Shown here piece after piece: positions 48,986 through 57,187 of a stretch of DNA of 64,000 bases. The number at the start of each line of letters is the position of its first letter. Position 1 is the stretch's first letter. The DNA is from JBMDXB01 sp048594885 (GTDB lineage: Bacteria > Acidobacteriota > Vicinamibacteria > Vicinamibacterales > 2-12-FULL-66-21). The position numbers were made by a program, and so were the translations under genes. The notes beneath the pieces were generated by a model. It saw nothing but the letters and a program-made list of their open reading frames with translations. It was not told the origin of the DNA and did no database searches. Location of the stretch: positions 27,309-91,308 of the forward strand of contig JBMDXB010000162.1 of NCBI GenBank assembly GCA_048594885.1, given 5' to 3'.

Positions 48986-49594
48986 CTATTCCTGCGTTTC
49001 CTCTTCCGCTTCGGCGAGGAAGCCGGTGATCTTCTTCACGTAGTTGCGGGTCTCCTTGAACGGCGGAATGCCCTTGTAGCGTCTGACGTTAGCGGGGCCC
49101 GCATTGTAGCTGGCCAGCGTCAGCGCGATATTGCCGCGGTGCGCGTCGAGCAGTTGCCGCAGGTACCGGGCCCCGGCCATCACGTTCTGCCGCGGATCGA
49201 ACGGGTCGGTGACGCCGAGGTCCTTGGCGAGCCCCGGCATGATCTGCATCAGTCCTTTCGCGCCGACGCGCGACACCGCGTTCGGGTTGAATGCCGACTC
49301 GGCGCGCATCACGGCGCGAATCAGCTCCGGATTCAGATTGTGCTTCTTCGCCGCCTCCTGGATCAGCGCCTCGTAGCGCAGTTCCGGCGCGAGGGCGCGG
49401 AACTCGTCAATCGTCACCGAGACGATCGGCTCGAGCGCCTGCGTCGCGGCCGCCGCGTAGCTGCTGTTGCTGACCCCGCCGACGCTCTGCGGCGTGCGAT
49501 GCTTCATGCCCTGGGTGCTCGCCAGCGCGGCCGCAGCCAGCAGCAGCCCGTGCAGCTGACGCCGTCGGCGGTCGCCACGCCGGCGATCGGGCAT
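48986..49594 (-). CDS. Lytic transglycosylase (SLT domain)
   Basis: A 202-residue exported murein hydrolase. The N-terminus is Arg-rich, then hydrophobic (LHGLLLAAAALAS), acting as a signal or anchor. The SLT fold spans residues 75-190: ELRYEALIQEAAKKHNLNPELI, catalytic Glu99 in RAESAFNP, VGAKGLMQIMPGLA and LASYNAGPANVRRYKGIPP. It cleaves peptidoglycan with formation of 1,6-anhydro-muramic ends. The start is uncertain: ATG 49594 gives a short basic lead to the signal; 49696 gives a longer arginine-rich tail. It converges on the DUF1080 gene with 7 bp between stops. Confidence 0.87.
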   Translation of the reverse strand: MPDRRRGDRRRRQLHGLLLAAAALASTQGMKHRTPQSVGGVSNSSYAAAATQALEPIVSVTIDEFRALAPELRYEALIQEAAKKHNLNPELIRAVMRAESAFNPNAVSRVGAKGLMQIMPGLAKDLGVTDPFDPRQNVMAGARYLRQLLDAHRGNIALTLASYNAGPANVRRYKGIPPFKETRNYVKKITGFLAEAEEETQE

Positions 49595-49895
49595 CCACCG
49601 GGAATGCGCCCGGCGCTCGTGTGTACGCCGATCGCCATTCCCGCGCAGCCCGACTGCGGGTCGCTCAGTGTCCGTCGCGTGTTCCGGGTCACCCATGCTG
49701 CACCACTGATGAAGGGTGCAAGCCGTGGTGCCTCAGGTGTTTGGGTGCCGGGTGCGCGTCAGTTCATCCGTTCGGGACGCGTCGACAGTGGCCGAGTTCG
49801 CGCGTACTGGCGTGGCTTAAGTTAACCGACGGCTCCAGCCGCGCGTAACAGACAGCCATGAAACATCGGCATCGCACTTCTCGTCCCCTGCCGCT
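49595..49895. other. Divergent intergenic region, no gene seen
   Basis: This roughly 300-bp gap separates the divergent transglycosylase and ADOP genes. No RNA gene, palindrome or clear promoter was recognised. The part from 49595 to 49696 may belong to the transglycosylase gene if its longer start is used. Confidence 0.4.
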
Positions 49896-52400
49896 ATGAC
49901 TCGCCTGCTACAGGATCTGCAGTACGCCGCGCGGACCCATATCAAGGCGCCAGCATTCACCGGCATCGCGGTTCTGGTGCTCGGCCTCGGCATCGGCGCC
50001 AACAGCGCCATCTTCACGCTGGTCAACGCGATGCTGCTCCAGCCGCTGTCAGGAAGGGCCGGGGAGTTGTTCGGCCTTTACAGCCACGACACCACGAAGC
50101 CGGACTCGTACCGGTCGTTCTCGTACCCGAACTACGTGGACATCAGGCAGCAGAGCGACGTGTTCGACGGGTTGATGGCGCACACGTTCAGCATGGTCGG
50201 CCTGCCGGACGGTGAGACCATGCGCCGGACGTTCGCCGAGCTCGTGTCGTCGAACTACTTCGACACGCTGGGCGTCCGACTGGCAGCCGGACGTCCGTTC
50301 ACGCTGGACGAGGAACGGCCCGGCGCCGGCATTCGCGTCGTCATCACGACGTACGCCCGTTGGAAAGCCGCCGGGCTGCGGCCGGACTTCGTCGGCAGCA
50401 CGATGCGCATCAATGCCGACAACTACACGATTGTCGGCGTCGCGCCGGAGCGCTTCACCGGCACGATGGCCGTCATCGCACCGGAGCTGTACTTCCCGCT
50501 CGGCCTGTTCGACCTCGTCGTCAACGACATGTTCAAGAACAACCGGATGCGGTTCGGCGATCGTGCGAACGAGACGCTGATCCTCGCCGGCCGGCTGAAG
50601 CCGGACGTCGATCCGGCAGCCGCCAACGCACGGCTCGAGACATTCTCCAGAGAGATGGAACGTGCCTTTCCCGCTGAGAACACGAACCAGCGACTGACGG
50701 TGAACCGGCTGCCGCGCATGTCGACGAGCACGAGCCCGCAGACCGACGGGCCGATGGCAATCGCCACCGGCTTGTTCATGGCGATGTCCGGCGTCGTGTT
50801 GCTGATCGCCTCGCTGAACATCGCGAACATGCTCCTGGCGCGCGGTACCGCGCGGCAGAAGGAAATCGCCGTGCGGCTCGCCATCGGCGCCTCGCGCGGG
50901 CGGATCGTTCGGCAACTGCTGACCGAAAGTTTCACGCTGGCGATGGGGGGTGCGGCGGCGGGTCTCGCGCTGGGGTTCTGGGCGATGGATGCGCTGGTCG
51001 CATCGCTCGCCGCCATCGTCCCGGTGCCGGTGACGCTCGACTTCAGGCCTGATGTGACGGTGCTGATGGCGACCGGCGGATTTGCGATGCTCAGCACGCT
51101 GCTCTTCGGCCTCGGACCTGCGCTCCGCCTCTCACGCCGAGACCTGGTGTCCGATCTCAAGGAGCTTGGCTCGAGCGGAGGGGCGGCGGGTCGTCTGTTC
51201 GACGTCCGCAACGCGCTGGTCATCGCGCAACTGTCGCTCTCGCTGATGCTGTTGATCGCCGGCGGGCTGTTCGGGCGGGCGGCGATCGCGGCGAGGCTCG
51301 CCGATCCCGGGTATCGCTACGATCGGCTGCTGCTGGCGAGCATCGATCCGAGCATGGCGGCCTACGACGAGGAGCGCGGCCGCCCGATGTACCGGGCCGT
51401 GCTCGATGGCGTCCGCTCGCTGACGGGCGTCGAGGAGGTCAGTATGGCCTCGACGCTCCCGTTCGGCGAGTTCCGCGAAGGCAAGGACGTCGAGCGCGTC
51501 GGGGGAAAGCCCGAGAGCGGGCGTTCTCCCGTCTATCGCGTCATCGGCGCCGGCTATTTCAGGACGCTGAACCTGTCGCTCGTTCGCGGCCGCGAGTTCA
51601 CGCGCCAGGAAGAGGAGTCGCCCACCGCTCCCGGCGTCGCGATCATCGATGAGACGTTCGCGAAGCAGCTGTTCGGGAGCGACGATCCGCTCGGCCAGAT
51701 GATCAGAATCACGCGTCGGCCCGGCGCGGAGGGCTCGCCGCAGGCGATTCCGCTGCAGATTGTCGGCATCGCCCCGCCGATCCGGGAAGAGATGACGGCT
51801 CGCGCCCCCGAGCCGCACTTCTACGTGCCGTTCGGCCGCTTCTACCGCGCGAACATGCACATCCACGCACGCATCGGGCGGACCGGCGACGAAGGTCGGA
51901 TTCTTGCGGACATCCGTCGCGAGATCCGCCGGGTCGACGAGCGTCTGCCCGTGGTCGAATTGACGACCATGAGTGCGTTCCACAAGAAGAGCCTCGAGCT
52001 GTGGCTCGTCGAAGCGGGCGGGAAGATGTTCACGACGATTGGCTGCCTCGCCCTGACACTGGCGGTCGTGGGCGTCTACGGCGTCAAATCCTATGTCGTC
52101 TCGCAGCGCACGCGTGAGATCGGCATCCGCATGGCGCTCGGCGCCGACGGCCGGGACGTCCTGTATCTCGTGCTGCGCGACGGACTGCGGCTGACGCTCG
52201 CAGGCCTCGCCATCGGCCTGCCGCTCGCGGGGCTGATCGGCCTGGCGCTCTCCAAGGTGCTCTCCGAGGTGATCCCGTTCGATCCCGTCGTCTTCACCGC
52301 CGCCCCGGTAATACTCGGCACGGCGGCGCTGCTCGCCAGTTTCATCCCGGCGCGCCGCGCGGCACACGTCACGCCGCTGCAGGCGCTCCGCCGCGAGTAG
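49896..52400 (+). CDS. ADOP-type FtsX/MacB-like permease
   Basis: An 834-residue ADOP permease: short N-terminal tail MTRLLQDLQYAARTHIK, TM helix (FTGIAVLVLGLGIGANSAIFTLVN), periplasmic domain with SYPNYVDIRQQSDVFDG and LGVRLAAGRPFTLDEERPGA, three central TM helices (FMAMSGVVLLIASLNIANML etc.), second periplasmic domain and three final TM helices ending in IPARRAAHVTPLQALRRE. It has no helical prefix and no PadR gene nearby. The divergent neighbour is a lytic transglycosylase, which hints at an envelope role without proving it. ATP-binding partner not seen. Confidence 0.92.
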   Translation: MTRLLQDLQYAARTHIKAPAFTGIAVLVLGLGIGANSAIFTLVNAMLLQPLSGRAGELFGLYSHDTTKPDSYRSFSYPNYVDIRQQSDVFDGLMAHTFSMVGLPDGETMRRTFAELVSSNYFDTLGVRLAAGRPFTLDEERPGAGIRVVITTYARWKAAGLRPDFVGSTMRINADNYTIVGVAPERFTGTMAVIAPELYFPLGLFDLVVNDMFKNNRMRFGDRANETLILAGRLKPDVDPAAANARLETFSREMERAFPAENTNQRLTVNRLPRMSTSTSPQTDGPMAIATGLFMAMSGVVLLIASLNIANMLLARGTARQKEIAVRLAIGASRGRIVRQLLTESFTLAMGGAAAGLALGFWAMDALVASLAAIVPVPVTLDFRPDVTVLMATGGFAMLSTLLFGLGPALRLSRRDLVSDLKELGSSGGAAGRLFDVRNALVIAQLSLSLMLLIAGGLFGRAAIAARLADPGYRYDRLLLASIDPSMAAYDEERGRPMYRAVLDGVRSLTGVEEVSMASTLPFGEFREGKDVERVGGKPESGRSPVYRVIGAGYFRTLNLSLVRGREFTRQEEESPTAPGVAIIDETFAKQLFGSDDPLGQMIRITRRPGAEGSPQAIPLQIVGIAPPIREEMTARAPEPHFYVPFGRFYRANMHIHARIGRTGDEGRILADIRREIRRVDERLPVVELTTMSAFHKKSLELWLVEAGGKMFTTIGCLALTLAVVGVYGVKSYVVSQRTREIGIRMALGADGRDVLYLVLRDGLRLTLAGLAIGLPLAGLIGLALSKVLSEVIPFDPVVFTAAPVILGTAALLASFIPARRAAHVTPLQALRRE

Positions 52401-52407
52401 CGAACAT

Positions 52408-52478
52408 GGGGCGCAACTGAAGTTGCGCCCCAGGGCAGATGCGTCGTGGCAGGCGTAGGGCGGAACTTCAGTTCCGCC
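52408..52478. repeat. Pair of inverted REP elements with different stems
   Basis: GGCGCAAC-TGAA-GTTGCGCC (52410-52429) is followed by GTAG-GGCGGAAC-TTCA-GTTCCGCC (52455-52478). Both have 8-bp stems and TGAA loops. The first differs in stem sequence with a compensating change on both sides (G-to-C at position 5 and the partner base) and lacks the CTAC tail. The pair fills the gap after the ADOP stop. Confidence 0.85.
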
Positions 52479-52521
52479 TTACCCGCGACGGCCAGCCTGC
52501 TGCCGCCGTCGTCCTATCTAC

Positions 52522-53304
52522 GTGCGGCGCTCGTTCAGCAACGCGATGGGCGTGTCGGCCATCACCCACGTCGCGGTCTTCGTGATCGTCCTCTTCGTCA
52601 TGTCCCACATGCCGGACCCGATGCCGGACCAGCGCAGCGCGCCGCTGGGGAGCGTCGTCTGGATGCCGCCGGGCGGGCCCGGCGGCGGTGGCGGAGGCGG
52701 GGGGAACAGAAAGCCGGAACCGCCGCGACGCGCGGAATCACGCGGGCGCGATCGCGTGACGGCGCCTGCGCCGCGGCCGGCGCAATTGTCGATGACTGAA
52801 TCCGCTGCACCACGCGTCGTCGACATCCCCGCGATGCCGGCGTCGACCGGATTGACGGAGATGCCGGGCGTCGTGTCCGGCGTGCCGGGCTCGTCGCCGT
52901 CACTCGGCCCGGGATCGGATGGCGCTGGTGGTCCCGGGCGTGGCGGCATCGGTCCAGGAGATGGGCCTGGCCTCGACGATGGGCGCGGCGGTGGGATGGG
53001 CGGCGGTCCGTTTCAGCCGGGCGCTGACGGCATCACCTATCCGCAACTGATTCGAGAAGTCGCGCCCGCCTACACGAACGGCGCGCTCCAGGCTCGGATT
53101 CAAGGCGTCGTGATGCTGCAGGCGGAAGTGCTCGCCGACGGCAGCGTCGGCCGCGTCTGGATCACGCGGTCGCTCGACGAGACGTTCGGCCTCGATCGAG
53201 AGGCCGTGCGGACGGTGAAGCAGTAGCGCTTCGTCCCGGCGAAACGACGGGCACGCGCCGTCCCCGTCGTCGTTCCGATTGAGCTGCGCTTCACGATCCG
53301 GTAG
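52522..53304 (+). pseudogene. TonB-family energy transducer interrupted by an in-frame TAG
   Basis: The gene encodes an N-terminal TM helix (VSAITHVAVFVIVLFVMSHM), a Gly/Pro-rich periplasmic linker with a Gly run (about residues 50-62), and a TonB C-terminal domain: ITYPQLIREVAPAYTNGALQARIQGVVMLQAEVLADGSVGRVWI and LDREAVRTVKQ. There a TAG at 53224-53226 stops translation. In homologues this codon is Trp in the conserved KQWRF motif. The frame continues as RFVPAKRRARAVPVVVPIEL and RFTIR to a second TAG at 53302-53304, which is the normal C-terminus. So a single TGG-to-TAG change removes the last strand of the domain. The start is GTG 52522. It could be a real mutation or a sequencing error. 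Confidence 0.85.
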
Positions 53305-53317
53305 CGACGCGCAAACA

Positions 53318-53380
53318 CGATCAGCGATCAGCGATCGGCGATCAGCGATCAGCGATCGGCGATCAGCGATCAGCAATCAG
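53318..53380. repeat. Tandem array of nine 7-bp units CGATCAG
   Basis: Nine 7-bp units run head to tail: CGATCAG, CGATCAG, CGATCGG, the same triplet again, then CGATCAG twice and CAATCAG. This gives a 21-bp higher-order period. The TGA stop of the minus-strand gene (53377-53379) lies in the last unit. Confidence 0.9.
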
Positions 53381-55188
53381 CGAATCTGCAAATCCTGCGT
53401 CTTCTTCTCGCCGTCGGCAAGCGTGAGCTTCATGCCCGACGGAGCGAGCCGCTGCAGGAACGCGGGGTCGTACCACTCACCCTGCTCGATATCGATGATC
53501 GCAACAACCAGATACTCGCCGGCCGGCAGATTGCGCAGCGTGTATTTCCCGTCCTGCGAGGGGCGCACCGCCTGGATGCGCCGCGAATTCGGGATCCAGT
53601 GCGTGCGATCCATCGGAAACACGACGATGTGGTAGTCGGTCGCGGCCTTGCCCGACGCGTCCTGCAGCCGTCCGGTGATCTCGGAGGGATCGTCGCGGAA
53701 CGTCAGCACGACGTCGGTCACGTTCTGCTGGGGCCGGATCTCAATGGGCGTGTCGAGCGTGTCGCGTCCGGCGGCCGTGGACGATGTCAGCGCCCACCGC
53801 GCGCCTCCCGTCGGCACGGCGGACACGATTCGGTAACGCCCCGGTGTGGCGCCCACGATCGAGAAGGCGCCGGACGCATCGACGGTGGCCGGCATCGCGC
53901 CGACGTTGACGCCGGTGCCGACTGGCATCAATGACACGCGCATTCCAGCCGGATTGGGCGGCGCCGCGTTCGAGGCGCTCTGAAACTGCACGCGTCCGGA
54001 GACCGTCATCCCGGGCTGCATTTCCAGCGACAGGGTCGTCTGATCGTTGCCGTCAACGGTGAGATCGACCATCGCCCACAGCGGCCCAGGCGCGGCCGCG
54101 TCTCCCGACTCCGGCTTCAGCCGCCGTACCGCGGCCCGCTGCGCCGTGAGGACGTAGGAGCCTGCGGCGATGCCGTTCAGCGTGAAGCGGCCGTCCGGCC
54201 CCGTCCTCGCGGTTCGTACCGTTTCGAGCATGCCTCCGATCGGTTGCGAGCCTGTTGTCACCAGCGTGACGGCGATACCTGTCGGCGGCCAGTTGTCCGG
54301 AACCGACACGGTTCCGGCGATCGTGGCCGTCGGCACGAGCTGCAACTGGATGTCGATCCCTGCGCGCTCCTCGCCGGCCGCGAGCGTGATGGTCGCGGCC
54401 TGCGCCGCCATGGTGGTGCCCGGATAGAACACGGGGGAGTACGACACCGTGCGCCGCCTGACCGGCGTCGCCTCGCCGCGCGAGGCCTGCACTCCCGGCG
54501 CGCTCTGCACGGCCGACGGGGCGCTGAGCGCCTGACGCGCGCGCGAGACGTCGGCCGTGGTGGTCATCTCGAGACCGGTCGTCGCAAACGGCGACAGGCT
54601 GTACGACGCGACCACGACATATTCACCCGCCGCCAGTCCATATAGCCGGTAGACGCCGCGATCGTCCACCGTGCCGCCGCTCAAACCGATCGGCCCGAGC
54701 CGCCGCTCGCCGTTGAGGAACGAATAGCGCGCCGCACGCACGCTCGCACCCTGTGCGGGAAGACCGTTCGGGTCCAGCACCGTGCCGGTAATCACCGCGC
54801 CGCGCGGCAGCCGGCAGGTGATGTCCTTCACGTGCTGTCCGTCAGCGAGCACAATCGAGACGCCCGGACGCCCCGGCCGCGTTGCGCCGTAGGCGACGGC
54901 CGGGTGAGCTTCCTTCGTGGCGTTGAGCATGAAACTGCCGGGCGGCAGATCCGTGATCGTGAAGGAGCCGCGGTCATCGGTCGTCGCCATCGTCGGGAAC
55001 GTGATATCGCCGCCGCGCAGGCTGACGCGCGCACGGCGCACCGGCCGCGGCTGCGGTTCATCCGTCACGACGAACCCGCTGATCGAGCCCGTGCCGGTCG
55101 CCGCCGGGCGCGCATCCCGAACGGGTTGCGCCGGAGCAGGCGGCTGCGCCTGCGCGAGCAGGAAGACGAGCCAGGCAATCTCGATCAT
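53377..55188 (-). CDS. Carboxypeptidase-regulatory-like domain exported protein (pair B, second gene)
   Basis: A 603-residue exported protein. A short signal (MIEIAWLVFLLAQAQ) is followed by repeated CarboxypepD_reg-like units: GSISGFVVTDEPQPRPVRRA, AVITGTVLDPNGLPAQGASV, ATIAGTVSVPDNWPPTGIAV, MTVSGRVQFQS and SEITGRLQDASGKAATDYHI. Typical loops DDRGVYRLYGLAAGEYVVVAS and LRNLPAGEYLVVAIIDIEQGEWYDP appear. It ends in LADGEKKTQDLQIR. The ATG overlaps the upstream stop (ATGA). The stop codon falls within the 7-bp tandem array. It converges on the broken TonB gene. Substrate and location beyond export are unknown. Confidence 0.86.
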   Translation of the reverse strand: MIEIAWLVFLLAQAQPPAPAQPVRDARPAATGTGSISGFVVTDEPQPRPVRRARVSLRGGDITFPTMATTDDRGSFTITDLPPGSFMLNATKEAHPAVAYGATRPGRPGVSIVLADGQHVKDITCRLPRGAVITGTVLDPNGLPAQGASVRAARYSFLNGERRLGPIGLSGGTVDDRGVYRLYGLAAGEYVVVASYSLSPFATTGLEMTTTADVSRARQALSAPSAVQSAPGVQASRGEATPVRRRTVSYSPVFYPGTTMAAQAATITLAAGEERAGIDIQLQLVPTATIAGTVSVPDNWPPTGIAVTLVTTGSQPIGGMLETVRTARTGPDGRFTLNGIAAGSYVLTAQRAAVRRLKPESGDAAAPGPLWAMVDLTVDGNDQTTLSLEMQPGMTVSGRVQFQSASNAAPPNPAGMRVSLMPVGTGVNVGAMPATVDASGAFSIVGATPGRYRIVSAVPTGGARWALTSSTAAGRDTLDTPIEIRPQQNVTDVVLTFRDDPSEITGRLQDASGKAATDYHIVVFPMDRTHWIPNSRRIQAVRPSQDGKYTLRNLPAGEYLVVAIIDIEQGEWYDPAFLQRLAPSGMKLTLADGEKKTQDLQIR

Positions 55189-57167
55189 GGCAGCCTCGCG
55201 ATGTCAGACACGCGCAGCGACAGCGTCTTCTTCTGTCCGTCCTCGATGCGGACGAGCGTTGCGCCGCGCGACAGCGATTCGAGCACCTTCTGGTCCTGCC
55301 AGTCCGAGGAGATCTCGTCGGGCACGGCGATGGCGTGGTAGTCGCCGGACGGCAGGGACGTGATGCGATAGGTTCCGTTCTGCTGCGGACGCGCCGCGCG
55401 CAGGCGCCGCGAATTCACGCGGAGCTCCGTCCACGCGGCGGCGTCGGCCGGGAACAGCAGGACGATCGCTCCCGGATCGTTTGCGCCGCCCGCGCCGAGC
55501 ACCGTTCCGGTGAGCTCCGACGGACGATCCGTGAACGTGATGACCACGCCCGACAGGTCGGCAGTGGCGTCGAGCGGAACGTCCGCAAGATCGCGGCCTT
55601 CGTGCGTGGCCGATTTGAACGACCAGCCCTGCGGCGCGCCGCCGGCGCGGATGAAGTACTGGCCGCCGGGCAGACTCGCCGTCGCGAACCGGCCGTCAGC
55701 CTCCACACGGCCGCGCATCAAGGAGAACACGCTGCGCAGTTCGCCGGGGGAGAGAGGTTCGACGCTGACCTGAATCCGTTGAACCGCATCCGGCTTCGGC
55801 GGCGCACTGGTGCCCTCGAACTCGACACGCCCCGTGACGCGTACGCCCGTCCTGATCGGGACTGCGAGATCCTGAATATCCGAGGCGCCGACTGAAACGG
55901 GAATGGAGGTCCACAGCGTGTTGCCAACCGGCAATGCCGGCGGCGCGTTCGCTTCGGCGCCAAACGACATCGACACCGTGCCGCTGCCTGTCTGGATGAT
56001 CGTGGACGGCGTGTTCGCCGACGGCGGCAGCGGCGGCTGCTTCATCACCTTCAGCGTGTACTGTCCGGGCGTGACGCCGATGAAGGTGAAGGCACCGGAG
56101 CTGTCCGACATCGTGTTCGCAACTTCGAGCTCGGTCATCATCGGTTCCGATGCCGCGGGAATCAGCCGCAGCGCGGCGTGTGGTGTTGGACCTTCCGGGC
56201 CCGAGACGACACCAGAGACGCGGATCGTGGGTACCGGCTTCATCTGAATGTCCACGCCGGAGCGTTCGTCGCCGGACGCCAGCGTGATCACGGTGGCCTG
56301 CAGCGCGGCGCCGGCCGCTGGATAAAACGTGGTGGGATAGGCGAACACGCGTCCGTCCGGTCCGACGGGCGGAAGCGACAGCGTCCGGTTGAAGCCGCCA
56401 GACGTGATCAGGTTGCCGACGCGAACGCCGTTCGGGAAACCTCTGATCGCGGACAACTCGCGGACGATGGCCTGCCGTCCCGGATCGCCGGTGGTGATTC
56501 CGGATCGATAGAGGTCGGCAACGTCCGTGGGGACCGCCACGGTCGTCGATTCGACGCCGACGATGTACTCGCCGGGCACGAGATTCGGGAGGCGATAGAC
56601 ACCGCGATCGTCCGTGGTTGCCCCGGTCTGCGAGGTCAGACGCCGGCGGCCGCCCGTCAGCGTCCGTCGATACGCGCGCACCTCGATGCCGACGATCGGC
56701 TCACCGGCCTCGTCGACGACGGCGCCGGTGATGACGGCAACCTTCCAAATCGGAATGACGATGTCGCCGAGGCGCTCGCCTTCGGCCATTTCGACCGGCG
56801 TGCTGCTGCCGAGCGGCCGCAGCCGGCCGTGCGCGCCGTCGACGTATCCGGGCTTGGTGGCTGTAATCGAGAAGATGCCCCTGGGCACTCGGAAAAAGAC
56901 GAACTGCCCTTCGCCGTCGGTCAGCACGCGGCCCGAGCCCCCCACGCTCACCGTGGCGCCGCCCACCGGGCGGCCGGAGGCGGCCTCGACGACGCGGCCC
57001 AGGATGACGCCTGTGCCGTCGCGTGGTTCGGATGTTTGCGGCGGCGACCAGCCAGGCGGCGGCGCCGGGGGTGGCGGCGGCGGCGGAGGCACCTGCGCCA
57101 CAGCGAACGCCGGTAACAGTCCGCAAAGGAACGTCGCGACGGCCGTTCGGCGGATCGCGCGATTCAT
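55185..57167 (-). CDS. Carboxypeptidase-regulatory-like domain exported protein (pair B, first gene)
   Basis: A 660-residue exported protein. The signal peptide (MNRAIRRTAVATFLCGLLPA) is followed by an unusual Pro run (VPPPPPPPPAPPPGWSPP, residues 26-43), which may span the wall or form a stiff stalk. Repeated CarboxypepD_reg-like domains follow: GVILGRVVEAASGRPVGGATV, AVITGAVVDEAGEPIVGIEV, IRVSGVVSGPEGPTPHAALR, VRVTGRVEFEGTSAPPKPD and SELTGTVLGAGGANDPGAIV. The tail YRITSLPSGDYHAIAVPDEI matches its paralogues. A GGAGG site lies 4 nt before ATG 57167. It lies 20 bp after the PHP gene and overlaps the next gene by 4 bp. Confidence 0.86.
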   Translation of the reverse strand: MNRAIRRTAVATFLCGLLPAFAVAQVPPPPPPPPAPPPGWSPPQTSEPRDGTGVILGRVVEAASGRPVGGATVSVGGSGRVLTDGEGQFVFFRVPRGIFSITATKPGYVDGAHGRLRPLGSSTPVEMAEGERLGDIVIPIWKVAVITGAVVDEAGEPIVGIEVRAYRRTLTGGRRRLTSQTGATTDDRGVYRLPNLVPGEYIVGVESTTVAVPTDVADLYRSGITTGDPGRQAIVRELSAIRGFPNGVRVGNLITSGGFNRTLSLPPVGPDGRVFAYPTTFYPAAGAALQATVITLASGDERSGVDIQMKPVPTIRVSGVVSGPEGPTPHAALRLIPAASEPMMTELEVANTMSDSSGAFTFIGVTPGQYTLKVMKQPPLPPSANTPSTIIQTGSGTVSMSFGAEANAPPALPVGNTLWTSIPVSVGASDIQDLAVPIRTGVRVTGRVEFEGTSAPPKPDAVQRIQVSVEPLSPGELRSVFSLMRGRVEADGRFATASLPGGQYFIRAGGAPQGWSFKSATHEGRDLADVPLDATADLSGVVITFTDRPSELTGTVLGAGGANDPGAIVLLFPADAAAWTELRVNSRRLRAARPQQNGTYRITSLPSGDYHAIAVPDEISSDWQDQKVLESLSRGATLVRIEDGQKKTLSLRVSDIARLP

Positions 57168-57187
57168 ATGACCTCCCCGGAAGCTCG

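Noticed and set aside
53318..53380. Possible CRISPR array
   Set aside because: The units are 7 bp with no spacers and no cas genes nearby; it is a simple tandem repeat.
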